Source: Phialocephala subalpina (Eukaryota > Ascomycota > Leotiomycetes > Helotiales > Mollisiaceae). From it: a stretch of 64,000 nt of DNA. The translations under genes were made by a program, and so were the position numbers. A model generated the notes under the pieces. That model was not told the origin of the DNA. It worked only from the letters and a program-made list of their open reading frames with translations, and made no database searches. The DNA lies in NCBI GenBank assembly GCA_900073065.1, contig FJOG01000001.1, forward strand, positions 2,016,439 through 2,080,438. The letters run 5' to 3'. Shown in pieces: positions 33,759-45,200 of the stretch; position 1 is the stretch's first letter; each line of letters begins with the position of its first letter.

Positions 33759-35566
33759 TTAGTTGATCTCAAGCAACTTGACATCGAAGACAAGATTGCT
33801 GTTGGCAGGAATCTGGGGAAGAGACTTGTTGCCGTAGGCAAGCTTGGCTGGAATGGTCAGTCTTCGCTCGCCACCGACTTGCATGCCAGCAACACCGATG
33901 TCCCATCCTTGGATAACCTCGCCGGCGCCAAGCTTGAAAGTAAATGGCTTGCCCTTCTTGTTGGCTACCGCAACCGTCAGTATACGTTCAACAGGGGTTG
34001 AATCACAATGTACTTACAGTCGAAGACCTTGCCATCAGCCTCGGTCTTGCCAATGTATCGCAAGCCGACACGTTGACCCTTTCTGCAAGCTGGTCCAGAA
34101 CCGAGCTTCTTGTCATCGACCTTAACACCTGAGACCATCTTCACACCAGTGGTTGGCTTGGCTGGGGCAGCTTTAGCAGCTTTAGCAGCATCAGCGTCCT
34201 TGGCCTTGGCCTTCTCTGCGGATCCAGTTGGGCCTTGCTCGAGATTCTTCGCAAACTGAACCTTCTTGTCAGCCTTACCTTCCTTAGTCTCCTCCTTCTT
34301 GGTTTCTTCGGTCTTTGCTGGAGCAGCTTCACCGTTGTTCTTCTTCAGCTTCTTCAATTGCTTCTTGCTCAGCTTGGGCTCTTCATCGGTTTCAGGCTTC
34401 AAGGACTTGGCCATGATATCATCAAGAGAGGTGCCCTCATCAATCTGATCGGCAGAGCGCTTATTCTTGCCCTTCTTCTCAGCCTTTGCGATAAGCTTAG
34501 GAGCCTCCTCCTCATCAGAGTCGACCTCGGTGATACGGGGGTTCTCAAGAGTATCAAGGTCATCACTCTCGTCATCGTCCATCTCAAGCTCAAGCTCATC
34601 CTCGTCAGGAGACAAGTCATAATCCTCATCTTCCTCATCGTCATCAGAGTCGTAGACCTCATGATGGTGGTTGTGACCGTTGTCGTCGGGAATGACATAG
34701 TTGCCGGTGAGATAGATGGTGTGGGTACCGGTAACCTTGAAGTAGACTCGCTCATTCTCAGCAATGGTGATATCGAGGGGTTGTTGGTAATTCTACAAGC
34801 AATCAGCAGACGCACACAAGTTTTTGAGCAATTGATCATACCTTCTCGGGATCAAGAGTGCAGAGAACAAATTCCTCGACTTCAATCTCCTCGCTATCAT
34901 CTTCACTCTCCTCCTCGCTGCTCTCCTCATCGTCACTGCTGGCCTTGGCCTTGCCCTTCTTGCTAACCTTTGTACCATTGGTACCATTAGGGGCATCATC
35001 CATCTCCTCGTCAGAAGCTGCGCCAAGAGATTCCATCAGTTGTTGCAGAGCAGCAGCCTTCTTAGCTTTCTTTGACTTGCTAGGATCGCTGGGGCCACCA
35101 TTTGTCTCCTCCTCAGACTCCTCCTCATCGTCATCTTCAGAGTCACTGTCGGCCAGGAGAGCACGCATGTACTCTTGGTCTTCTTCATCATCCTCAGAGC
35201 CTTCGGGTTGACGAACGATCTTCAAGGTAGCGCGGGGGGCAGAAGAGCCATTGGCACCTTCGTGGATCTGGGCAGGCTCAGTGGGATCAAGAGCCGCCAT
35301 TGTAATGCGGAACTATGTATGCCATTATTAGTATTAAGATTGATGTGAATGTGCGCAGGACAGCAGCAACTTCTCCACAGCTGAAAGGCGGGGCGCAAAG
35401 AAAGAAAAGAAAGATCGACATACAGTGGCGGGGAAGTCTGGCACAGCTGGAACCAAGACATCTCCAGATGGCACTTCAAGTGCGTAGACGGCAACTATTC
35501 TCAGGTCAGGGCGCGTTCGATCTGGGCGCGACAGGTCGGAAAGTACTTACCAGGTAGAAGAGGCAT
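33759..35566 (-). CDS. fpr4: Nucleolar FKBP-type prolyl isomerase Fpr4 (histone proline isomerase)
   Basis: Fpr3/Fpr4 proteins are nuclear peptidyl-prolyl isomerases and histone chaperones that act on histone H3/H4 tails. Five exons (35566-35551, 35494-35424, 35312-34842, 34792-34018, 33964-33759) give 512 codons. The 16-nt first exon is needed to reach the conserved start: it encodes MPLLP and joins to [13 protein letters not shown]. The N-terminus is a nucleoplasmin-like fold ([18 protein letters not shown] at about residue 205) with acidic tracts. Lys/Ala-rich linkers follow. The C-terminal FKBP domain (about 390-512) has [50 protein letters not shown] and a final [10 protein letters not shown]. 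All hallmark FKBP active-site regions are present and the frame is clean. Confidence 0.93.
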
Positions 35567-36127
35567 CTTGAACGATATTCAGATATGGTCTTTTGCTGTG
35601 AAAGATTTGCAATGAAGTATCTTTATGTATTGACGTCCACGTAACAAAAGTTACGGACTGTACAGCAGAATTCACGTTGATTCTGAATGGAAAAAGAGCG
35701 GTGTCGTACCAATCTTTTCTGGAGCGAGAGGTCAAGCTTCAGAATCTTTTTTTCGGGAGCGGAGGCTAGAAAAACGCTAAGATAGTGGTAATCGCACTAG
35801 CCTGGTCCCCCAATCAACGGTCACGTGTAATACAAGGATTTCTTGGACTCAGGCGGCTTTAATTGAGAGTCTCACAACATGAAGAAATTATCCTGCATTG
35901 GTACTGGAAGCAGCATGGTCGGCTACACGCTATGTCTCAGCATAATGCAACCCCGTTGGCAACTTCCCAGGCTTCAATAACACCCGCCTGAGGACACGAT
36001 AGAAAGCGTCGTTGTTTCACGAATTCCGGTACATGGGTGCTTCAAGAGGTTGAACTTACGATTGTATGTTGACACTGTTTGTTGAATGATGAATTGTTGC
36101 TATAGGAGATCGATGGGAGTAGTAGCC
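35567..36127. other. Intergenic, FPR4 promoter
   Basis: The 560 bp hold the FPR4 promoter and the 3' flank of the DJ-1/PfpI gene. Nothing else is recognisable. Confidence 0.4.
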
Positions 36128-37020
36128 TTAAGATCTCTTTCGCTTGCTGCTCCCCATTGTCAACGCTTTCATGATTTGCCAGAACCACCATAGGGTGTCT
36201 GCAGTTTTACCCTTTGAGTAGTCCATGCCCTTCTCGCCAACATCTGCCATGGCAATGGCCGCTTCTGCCGCTGGCCCCGGAAATTTTTCTTTCATGTAGC
36301 ATGCAACCATCTCCTGTCCATTTGTGATTCCACCTTTGCTATGTTAGCACATGCTATGGGACAGGTAACGGAGAAGAACAACTAGACTAGACTTTGCTCT
36401 GATCTATTGTGGGACATCACGAAGTCTCTCTTATGGCCATAGGAGATCGTGGACTTACCGCTCGACCATATGTTTCCATCATGCACCCATCTCTTGTCGT
36501 CAATGAACTCCACATCAGGGAATTGCTTCCGAAGCTTGGGCACAATAGCCCTTGGACCACTAGCCTTCTTTCCCTTCAAAATCCCACTCTGGCTCAACAA
36601 GAATACTCCGGTACAGACGCTCAAGACATCGGTCATCCTTCCATCTTCCCCCTTCCAAGTGGCATGGCCTTGTACGAACTTGAGAACTCGATCCTCGAAG
36701 GTTGTAGCTGGATCTGGCCCAGGAACTAGGACAATATCCAACTTCCCAGGCTGAACCTCGGGGTCATCGATAACATTGGTCACTTTCAATGATGCATTTG
36801 CTGTTAATTGTACGTATGGCCCAGTTTCTGGGACCGAGATGTAGTGGATGGTCGATGGGATGCCAACAGCGCATAGTGCCTCAGGGAGTTGACAAGCTTG
36901 TAGGTACTCGGGGCTCATCATTCCCAAAAGATCGATAGGGGAAAGATCAAGAAGTTGGACGGGTCCAGGCACGAAGACGCCGATATGGAGGTGCTCTGGT
37001 AACGCCATGGTGCTATTCAA
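36128..37020 (-). CDS. DJ-1/PfpI (class I glutamine amidotransferase-like) protein
   Basis: Exons 37020-36459 and 36333-36128 join in phase to 255 codons. The intron is 125 nt, and a GCAAAG acceptor is required to keep the frame. The N-terminus HIGVFVPGPVQLLDLSPIDLL is the first strand and acidic turn of the fold. The nucleophile elbow is DVLSVCTGVFLLSQSGIL, with the catalytic cysteine at about residue 137. The region where many relatives have a Thr-Thr-His motif reads KKASGPRAIVPKL. This Gly-Pro-Arg variant appears to be natural to a fungal ThiJ/PfpI subgroup, so I do not read it as a lesion. Possible activities in the superfamily include glyoxalase III, isonitrile hydratase-like and chaperone roles, and none can be chosen here. 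A second ATG lies at codon 5. Confidence 0.83.
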
Positions 37021-38592
37021 TCCTCTCGAGATTGTCCAGGCAGGGTTGGGAGATTGGAAGTGTTGTTTAATTGATCGAGCTGAAGATTTTGAAAGTGGTA
37101 AATCATATTATCTATCATGGAACTCGAGCATCGGGATCCGGGGTAAGTATCCAATGTCTGTTGGCTTGCTGACAGCCGGATATAGCTCTCCTCTACATCC
37201 GACCTAAAACAACCATGTCCAGCACTCCACTTCCAGGAGGGAGAGGAGATACGGATGTCCAATGAAGGATAATTCGACCTCGACAAACTCATCTGAGGTT
37301 CAGGTCCGGACACTCTTATTAATGATTGCAGTGTTCGCTCTACTTCGTATTATGTTATGTCTTCGCGATTGCTTTTCAAACCAACAACCTGTCGCTGGTA
37401 AATCGAGGACTGCAGTCGTAAGAAGTGGTATCTGGCAAAGTGCAGTCTAAAAGCTACCTGAGTTGAACAATTTCTCATTGTATTGGAAGTCTGCAATTCT
37501 ATAGAGGTACTCACTTAAGCTTTGGGATGCAGCGTTCGCGAAGTGTGAAGAAGAAGCAGATAACACGTTAGAATGTGGAAAGACAATACCCCAAAAATGG
37601 ACAGTCATTGGGACTGGAGAATTGTTAGTCTACAGGGAGATGTTCTCAATTTGGGATTGTTTATTTGTTCCATTCTTATGCGCTGTACAAGGTTTGAATC
37701 AATACTTTTCGGTACTTTGGCATCGCGGCTGCAAACCCCGAGCGATTTGATCAACCCGGTCCGATACTTTGAGCTCATGAACCGGCTTCAAGGCTTCTGA
37801 GCCTTTTGTGGAGGCTTGAATACAAGCACTGCGGATGTCTGAGGATATCAGAAATATCCGGAGACTTATCGACTAGTGTCCATGGATTGGCTACTCAAAT
37901 AGCCACACTGACGAAGAACTTGGCCGCTAACATTGTATTCACGATTTCCTTTTTCCCTTTACTAATCGTGGCTGCCTGTGTGGACGATCAGCAACAAATC
38001 AGTGACCGCTTCAGGTCGCCACAAAACGGAAAAGGCCGTACGAGGCTTGAATGCTGACAGCGTGCTCAAGCGCGAATGCAGCCTCGTGGGCTGAGTTGTC
38101 GGTTTCTTCTGTCTCGTAAGCTTTATTTGGATTTCCGCCGGCAGTTCCGGTGCCACATCACGGCTCTGTTTTCAAACTTGTCTCCATTGCCAATCAGATG
38201 CATCAGCCGCAATATACACGGCCGCCACTACGAGGCTTTGGAAGCCAGTAAGCAACGTTCTCTCCTGCTCCGGTGATTCCAGCACCAGTGCTCAGCCTCA
38301 TCGAGCTTTGCGCAATTGCCATTTGGGGACGACAGCCACCGGCCTCTCTAGGTGACAAATGTACCGAACACGGTGGGACATTCACAGATTATAAAGGCAT
38401 CAGTGTTTCCATCACCATGAACTCGTCATCTTAGTATCTCATACAATCATCTCATTTCCAGCTTTTCATTTCCGTTTCTTTCCTATCTTGTCATTTCCTT
38501 GTCACAATCGTTAGATCTTTCTTCTCGGCAGAATCTTCTACCTTTCATTTCGACACAGAATCGTTTAGACAATCTTTATTATTTCTTTCATC
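37021..38592. other. Intergenic, 1.57 kb
   Basis: Divergent promoter space between the DJ-1/PfpI gene and the secreted cupredoxin. The open frames seen (such as 37262-37450 and 37806-38057) are short, unconserved in appearance and overlap on both strands. The last 200 bp are strongly pyrimidine-rich, consistent with a highly expressed gene's leader. Confidence 0.4.
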
Positions 38593-39516
38593 ATGAAGTT
38601 CTCCAACGTTGCCACACTCGGCTCTATCTTCGCCCTTGCTTCGGCCAGTTCCCACGTCCAAGAAGTAGCAGTCACTTGCACAGATGCCGACCCAACAACA
38701 GTCTATCAGACCGTGACCGTCACATCCACCGTCTACAACTGTGGCGGTAACAACAACCAACAATACACATCTGCTTTAGTGTCCCAGCTCACCGCCCACA
38801 CTCTCGTTGGAAGCAGCTCAGTCACCAGCTATTCCGCCGCATCACGCTCGACCAGCATCCCACCGCCGCCACCAGCCACCACCAGCAGCAAAACCACATC
38901 TCTCGCTCCAAGAGCAACACACAACGTCGTCGTCGGTGCCAATGGTGACCTGATCTACGGTCCTAACCAACTCAATGCAGCTATTGGCGACATCATCCAC
39001 TTCGACTTCAATTCCACCAACCATACTGTCACCCAGTCCAGCTTCAACGCTCCCTGTGAGCCTCTCGCCGGTGGCTTCAATACTGGTTTCAACCAAGTCA
39101 ACAAACTGAACCATACCGGCGTCATCTTCGTCGACTACGAAGTGAAGACAGACAGTCCTCTCTGGTTTTACTGTGCGCAAACAGTCAAGACATCCCACTG
39201 TCACAAAGGCATGGTACTCGGCGTCAATCCCGGCACGAAATTCCCCGCCTTCCTGAGCGTGGCTACCCAAACCGCAACCACAATGCCCCTATCAACTGGA
39301 GGAAGCAAAGTCACCAGCTCAGCCATCTACGGCACGGGAAGCAGCAGCAGCAAGACCACAATGTCCATGAGCACTGGTACTGGTGTCAGCAAATCAAGCT
39401 CCACCTCCAAGGTTTCGATGTCCCTTTCCACTGGCTATACGATGTCTCCTAAGCCAACTGCGACAATTTCGGCGTACAGACTCAAGGGTAGAAAGGCCGC
39501 TGACTGGTACAACTGA
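38593..39516 (+). CDS. Extracellular serine-rich protein with cupredoxin domain
   Basis: An intronless gene encodes 307 residues. The start MKFSNVATLGSIFALASAS is a typical secretion signal with cleavage expected near residue 19. A Ser/Thr/Pro linker with a run of five prolines leads to a plastocyanin-like domain at about residues 112-220. Candidate type-1 copper ligands are present in order: His in FNSTNHTVTQS, Cys in WFYCAQ, and His and Met in SHCHKGMVLGV. The C-terminal ~90 residues are Ser/Thr-rich (MSMSTGTGVSKSSSTSK) and probably O-glycosylated. There is no terminal hydrophobic stretch, so secretion or wall association is likelier than a GPI anchor. Fungal relatives are induced on plant hosts or stress, but the role here is unknown. 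Confidence 0.88.
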   Translation: MKFSNVATLGSIFALASASSHVQEVAVTCTDADPTTVYQTVTVTSTVYNCGGNNNQQYTSALVSQLTAHTLVGSSSVTSYSAASRSTSIPPPPPATTSSKTTSLAPRATHNVVVGANGDLIYGPNQLNAAIGDIIHFDFNSTNHTVTQSSFNAPCEPLAGGFNTGFNQVNKLNHTGVIFVDYEVKTDSPLWFYCAQTVKTSHCHKGMVLGVNPGTKFPAFLSVATQTATTMPLSTGGSKVTSSAIYGTGSSSSKTTMSMSTGTGVSKSSSTSKVSMSLSTGYTMSPKPTATISAYRLKGRKAADWYN

Positions 39517-39937
39517 GAGTGATGAGGAGTGATGAGTTGGGATAATATAATAGAAAGGGAACTGGTATGCATAGCGAGGAGTTTGGGTTTGAGTGTAAAA
39601 GTACAGCGTAATAAGGGGCATTCATGGCGTTTGGTTTAGCATTGAGCATTTTCATGGCGTTTTGGAAGACTGCGATATGGTTTGCAGCAAGACGGGGTGC
39701 ATCGAGCACATTTGAAATTTTAGAAATAGTGCTTGAATAAAATTTTGTTCAAGACAACCCTCATTCTATACATCACAACCACTCCGTGAAATGCAACGAT
39801 GGCTCTATGCAATTCACCCTTGACTCCCAATGTCCTATTTTCATTGATGTTTGAGAGAGTCCCAGGCGTAGAAGGTCGTTCGCAGGGAGTGATCGAATAT
39901 ACCAGGACTCTAGAGACAGCACCCATCTATTACCCAA
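39517..39937. other. Intergenic between convergent genes
   Basis: The 420 bp lie between two convergent 3' ends (cupredoxin gene and MFS transporter). Only non-coding 3' flanks are seen. Confidence 0.4.
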
Positions 39938-41700
39938 TTACAGATCGATAGCGAATCTCTTCCTCAACCACTCCCCGTAGTACCAAAATAAAAGTGGACT
40001 CGGCGCGAGTGCCACACTGATGAAACCAAACACACTCATACCCCACCCGACACCCAGCTTCTCAAGAAGTCCACCAGTGAGCAGAGGAACAATACCACCA
40101 ATGACACTTCGGAAAAGTGCGCCTGCTGCAATGGCACTTGCAGCGTACTTCTCAAAACTGTCGATGTAGTAGTTTTGCACTGAGTTGAAGATGGCGACCT
40201 GACCGATGCCGTAGAAGAACGTCGGCATGATTGTTACGAACCACCGTTGGATTGTGAGTACGTGCACGAAGACCAAGATCAGGAAGTACTTACGTGGACA
40301 TGAAATTCTACGGACCATGCAAACCAAAACAGCGAAATGGGAATCAAGATTGCTCCCACATTAGCAATAGGCAGCCTATATTCAGGCTTCCCTTCTCCGT
40401 TGTGTTTCTTGGTGAGCGAGTTATAGACCGATCCTATGCGAGGGACCAAGAACCATACAGCTACAAGGAATCCTAGCCCAGGACCCAAGTAGACAAGCCC
40501 AAGCTGAAGAGTACTGAAGCTATAGCCGTCCTCTCCATAGATGGATTCGGACTGTGTGTACAAGCTGTACGTAATAGCAAACAACAGTGCTTGATAAGCT
40601 GCCATGGTCAAGACGATCGGTTGAGTAAATAGAATCCGCACTGGTCTTTGAATCGCTTGCCCAAGTTTTACTCTCAGGGATCGATCGTCCTGGCCCTCAA
40701 AGTAGTAATTCCCGCCCTCTGAATTCTCGAGTTCCTTCTTGCGCCGTTGAAGTAACACTGGCACATACGTCTCTCTCAGGAAGAGGAAGGCACCAATGAC
40801 AGCGACGGTGCAGATGATGAGCGTGATCCAGAAGAGCCAAGGCCAGTCTAGGCTCTGAATAATGACGGCTCCGAGCAGCGGTCCGAGAGATGGTCCTAGG
40901 AGGGGACCGAGCAAGTACCAGCCAAAGATTTCCTACAGCGCAGGATCTCGGAGTCAGTATATGGTGTTTACATGGCTTGGGAAATAGAAATAAATGTCCC
41001 AAGAGGTCCAGGACATTCATGCCTGTGCAAACCCCGGAGAAGACAAGGAAGAGTGACTGCTCTGTCGAGCTCGGACTTACCGCACGCTCCGAGGGATCAT
41101 ACATGTCGCTGATAGTCCCGCCACCATTGGCAATGCCAACACCTGTTATCTTTGTTAAAACGTGGAAGAAGTGGTATTCAGAACTCTACTCACTGCCGAA
41201 GAACCCAGCAAGGGTTCGCGAAGTAACAAGTACAGGCAAAGTTTTCGCCAATGCCGTAGGAATTTGCAACAATGTGAAAATCGTGAAGCACCATAAGTAG
41301 AGTACTTTGCGTCCAAAAGTCTCGGACAGAGGTGCCAGGATAAGGGGCCCAATACCGAGCATAACAACGAATCCTGTCTGACATCCGATCACCCCGTTCT
41401 CCGTAGTGTTCAGAGACTCTGCTATCTGCTTGATGCCTGGGGTGAACATACTCGATACTAAGGGACTGAGGATTAGGAAATTGTCAGAAGAAGGATAGAA
41501 TGTACCTCAATCAATTGTCGTACTGCTCATGCTCGCGATCACGGCTATGTTGGCAAGCTTTTTCTTTTTTGACCAGGTTCGAGGATTGCCATCCTCCTCT
41601 TGGAGAACTCGACAAGCTAAGTTACTACTTGTCAGTCTCGTCCCGAAGAAAGGCCCCTTAACGTACTATTTTATCATCGTGGCCATTTTCTTGATCCTGC
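39938..41700 (-). pseudogene. MFS transporter (DHA1, drug:H+ antiporter type), probably damaged
   Basis: Segments of a 12-TM major facilitator are clear. An N-terminal piece (WSKKKKLANIAVIASM, about 41580) is followed by exons 41465-41194 (MFTPGIKQIAESL, LAPLSETFGRKVLYLW), 41142-41081 (GIANGGGTISDMYDPSERA), 40932-40294 (GPLLGPSLGPLLGAVIIQSL, the motif-C region of DHA1) and 40243-39938 (TFFYGIGQVAIFNSVQNYY to the stop). Two problems appear. The junction from STTID to PLVSSMFTPG has a donor at 41505 but leaves the frame wrong by one base and meets a TGA. Before the last exon the expected acceptor AG is replaced by GG (bases 40245-40244), and no AG lies in the intron upstream. A later AG would skip about 16 residues of a membrane segment in frame. 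I lean to a decayed gene. Confidence 0.6.
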
Positions 41701-42297
41701 AACAGTGGTGATGTCTCGTGAGCCGCACCAGGCATATCGCGTGGCTGCATGGTGAGAGATATTTGCAGATGAGGGAGATATCAACTTGATATCAGAATAT
41801 AAGAAAGAGTAAACAATGAAACTTTAGGAACCTTGTAATGGAGATCGTCTTGAGCCGCCCCAAACGAGCGTCGGGAGAGTGATCTAAAAGAGCTGGACAT
41901 CGATGACGACGTGGTGCACTAACACGATCTAACGTTTTGGCTTCGGATCGAGATTATCGTAGAGAGCTGAATCTATCCAGTCCGAAGCCAGAGACTACTC
42001 ATGTTACTAGGAGGTTTGTCGCATCGCTTGCGTCGAGATGTCGACTGATTTCAGACTCTGCCCACGTGTTGAAGAGTGTTAGCCTCGTGAGGCTTGATCG
42101 GGAAGAAACAGCGGGCAAGCAGATTCTAAATCAGTCACGTGGACCGGTGTCTCATCCGTCATCGCCACGCGACGCGTCTAGCCGTTCACGATCAGGCACC
42201 TCGTCGTCGTTTGTGTGACAGTTATTCATGCTCGGCGTGATGCTTACGAGATATCGCCACTTATTCCGATGAAACTTCTGTGAGAGGAGGTGAGAAG
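41701..42297. promoter_or_regulatory. Divergent promoter region MFS/REV1
   Basis: About 600 bp separate the divergent MFS remnant from REV1. An open frame at 41937-42218 has no recognised product. I see no specific regulatory motif. Confidence 0.35.
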
Positions 42298-45200
42298 ATG
42301 GGGAGCAGGCTGGAGAAGAACTCGGAATCCGTCCGTAAAAGGATAGAGGCACATTCGTTCGAGGATGAAGAGGGCGAGGAGTACGAGGGCTCGAAGTTTG
42401 GAGGATTTTCAGACTACTTTCGCCGAAAGAAGATCAAGCTTCAGAATCTCGATGCGGAAGTGCGCTCTTCAGCCGTCGACAAGCCAAAAATCTTTCGAGG
42501 CATCGTGGCACACGTGAATGGCTATACCCAACCTTCACTGAACGACCTGCACCATCTTATTGTCAGTTATGGAGGAGGCTTTATGCAGTATCTGGACGGC
42601 AAGACCACAGTAACTCACATCATTGCCGCCAATCTCACTCCCAGGAAAGCTATTGAGTTCAAGCGATATCGTATCGTCAAGCCAGCATGGGTAGTCGATA
42701 GTGTTGCCGCTGGCAAATTATTGCCATGGGATGCCTACAGAGTCATCGACGAAGGCTCTGGGCAACGGCTGTTGGGCTTTGATGATGGCAAAATCACAAG
42801 TCAGGTCAACTCACAACAAAGAGGCTACAGGGACCAGACCAACACAAGCTGGTATACCAGTCAAGTCAAGAATGTTGCTGAAGACATTGATGGTGAGGAT
42901 GGTGCTCAGTTCCCAAGCACCCAAGGAGTCTCTTTCAATGGTGTAGGGTCGTATATGGGCGACCTAGCCAACCAACCCAAGTCGAACGTTCTTTCTGCCA
43001 AACGAGGGGACGAACTGAGCTCATCTGCTGGCTACGATGTTACTTCATCTCTTGAAGAGGCCTTGAATAACGCTGCTAGGAGAGAAAATCAAAGCAAACT
43101 TGTGGTCAAGACCGAGACGTCGATGGGTTCTCCAAAGAGAGAAGAGCAACAACAAACCGAAGTCTTGACCCCTTCTACTGAGCCAAAGCAGGTCAAACAA
43201 GACGACATATGCAGTCCAGATACCTCCCCCAACATAGGAGCTGGTTCGAGGAAGCGTTCTCGGGAGCCTGAAGCGACGACTCTATCGAAGAAAACAAAGG
43301 CTATGACCGCTGAAGAGCACAATGTTCTTCTTCTTGCTGATCCACATATCCGCAAGTCTTCGACTGCGAATCCCGAGTTTCTCAAACAATATTATTCTGA
43401 ATCACGTCTCCATCACTTGTCAACCTGGAAGGCAGATCTCAAATTCAGGTTCCAGCAGATGGCTTCTGAGAAGTCAGCATCACAGAAGTCAGCTAAGAGG
43501 AAACCTGGTTCACGACGATATATCATGCATGTTGATTTTGACAGCTTCTTCTGTGCTGTTTCCTTGAAAAGTGCGCCCGAGTACGTCGACAAGCCGGCCG
43601 TTGTCGCCCACGGGAACGGTACTGGGTCTGAGATCGCTAGTTGTAACTATCCAGCTCGCGAATTCGGGGTCAAGAATGGTATGTGGATGAAACGAGCGCT
43701 GGAATTATGCCCAGGCATCAAGGTCCTAGCGTATGACTTTCCTGCTTATGAGGAGGCGAGTCGAGGATTTTACGAGGGTATCTTGGATGTGGGAGGCATT
43801 GTTCAAAGTGTAAGTGTGGACGAAGCACTGGTAGACATCACTAGTCTATGTCTTCCTGCAGGTGGCACCGATGGAGAAGGTGTTCGAGAAGGCAGCATCT
43901 GGCGAGAGCAAGAAAAGGCAGACAGTGTAGCCCTGGGCCTTCGAGCACGTATCAAGGAGAAGACTGGATGCGCGGTGTCAATTGGCATTGGAGGGAATGT
44001 TCTTCTTGCCAAGGTTGCACTCAGGAAAGCGAAGCCAGCTGGACAACACCAAATCAAGCCAGAGGAAGTTTTGGACTTTCTTGGCGAGCTTGGGATCCAG
44101 AGTCTTCCAGGCGTAGCCTACAGTATTGGAGGCAAGCTTGAGGAGATAGGAGTGAAGTTTGTCAAGGATGTCCGCCAGTTGACGAAAGACCGTTTAATGA
44201 CGGTCCTTGGACCAAAGACTGGCGAGAAGATCTGGGACTACTCCAGAGGTATTGATCGTACTGAGGTTGGGGAACAGGTGGTCAGAAAGTCCGTCTCAGC
44301 GGAGGTAAATTGGGGTATCAGGTTCATCTCCCAGCCAGAGGCAGAAGAGTTTGTTCAGAATCTCTGTGTCGAGCTGCAACGTCGCTTAATTGATCAAGAG
44401 GTCAAAGGCAAACAATTCACGATGAAGATCATGAGGAAATCTGCAGATGCTCCGCTCGATCCACCAAAACATCTGGGACATGGAAAGTGCGATACTTTTA
44501 ACAAGAGTATTGTCTTGGGGGTTGCTACCAACAGCGCCGAAGTCATTGGACGAGAAGCTATATCGATACTTCGCAGTTACGGTTTCTCACCCGGTGAGCT
44601 CAGGGGTCTCGGTGTGCAGATGACCAAGCTTGAGCTCTTGAAGCCTTCTGGAAACTCATTCGCGGACAGCAGCCAAAGACGTATTAACTTCGGTACTTCT
44701 GCAAAGGCTCTTCCTTCCAAGCCTGCGAAGCAAATCACAGAAGATCCTATTGATGATCCACCAACCCCAACGAAGCCGAAGGACACTCCTATGAGTCGAT
44801 CGAGATCAGGTAGCAAGCCAGCTGAAGATCCAATTGACGAAGCTCTCACCCCCAAGAAGCCTAGAAGTGTAGCTTCGAGATTGCTTGGTAGCGATGACCC
44901 TATCGACGATATTAATAGCCCAAAGAAGTCTAAATCGACACCAATTCATCCAGCAATTGCCATGGCCAGAGCCAATGCTGCTGATTCGAGTGCGAAGAAG
45001 CTTAACTTGACAGGGACGCAGTTCATCATTCCTTCACAGATAGACCCAGAGGTACTTGCCGAACTACCACAGGACATCAGGTCGAAACTCATGGCTCAAA
45101 CCAAGAGTCGACCTGTATCAAGAGCGCAGTCTCCAACCCCGAAGTCAAGGTCTGAGAGTCCAGCCCTTGAGCAGTATATGGATTTGCCTTTACAACTTGA

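Noticed and set aside
34700..34800. Apparent one-base frameshift in FPR4
   Set aside because: It came from a transcription slip while reading the line. On recount the exon begins at 34792 and the frame is continuous.
34235..34966. 243-codon Leu/Val-rich plus-strand frame
   Set aside because: It is the antisense shadow of the Lys/Glu/Asp-rich FPR4 coding sequence.
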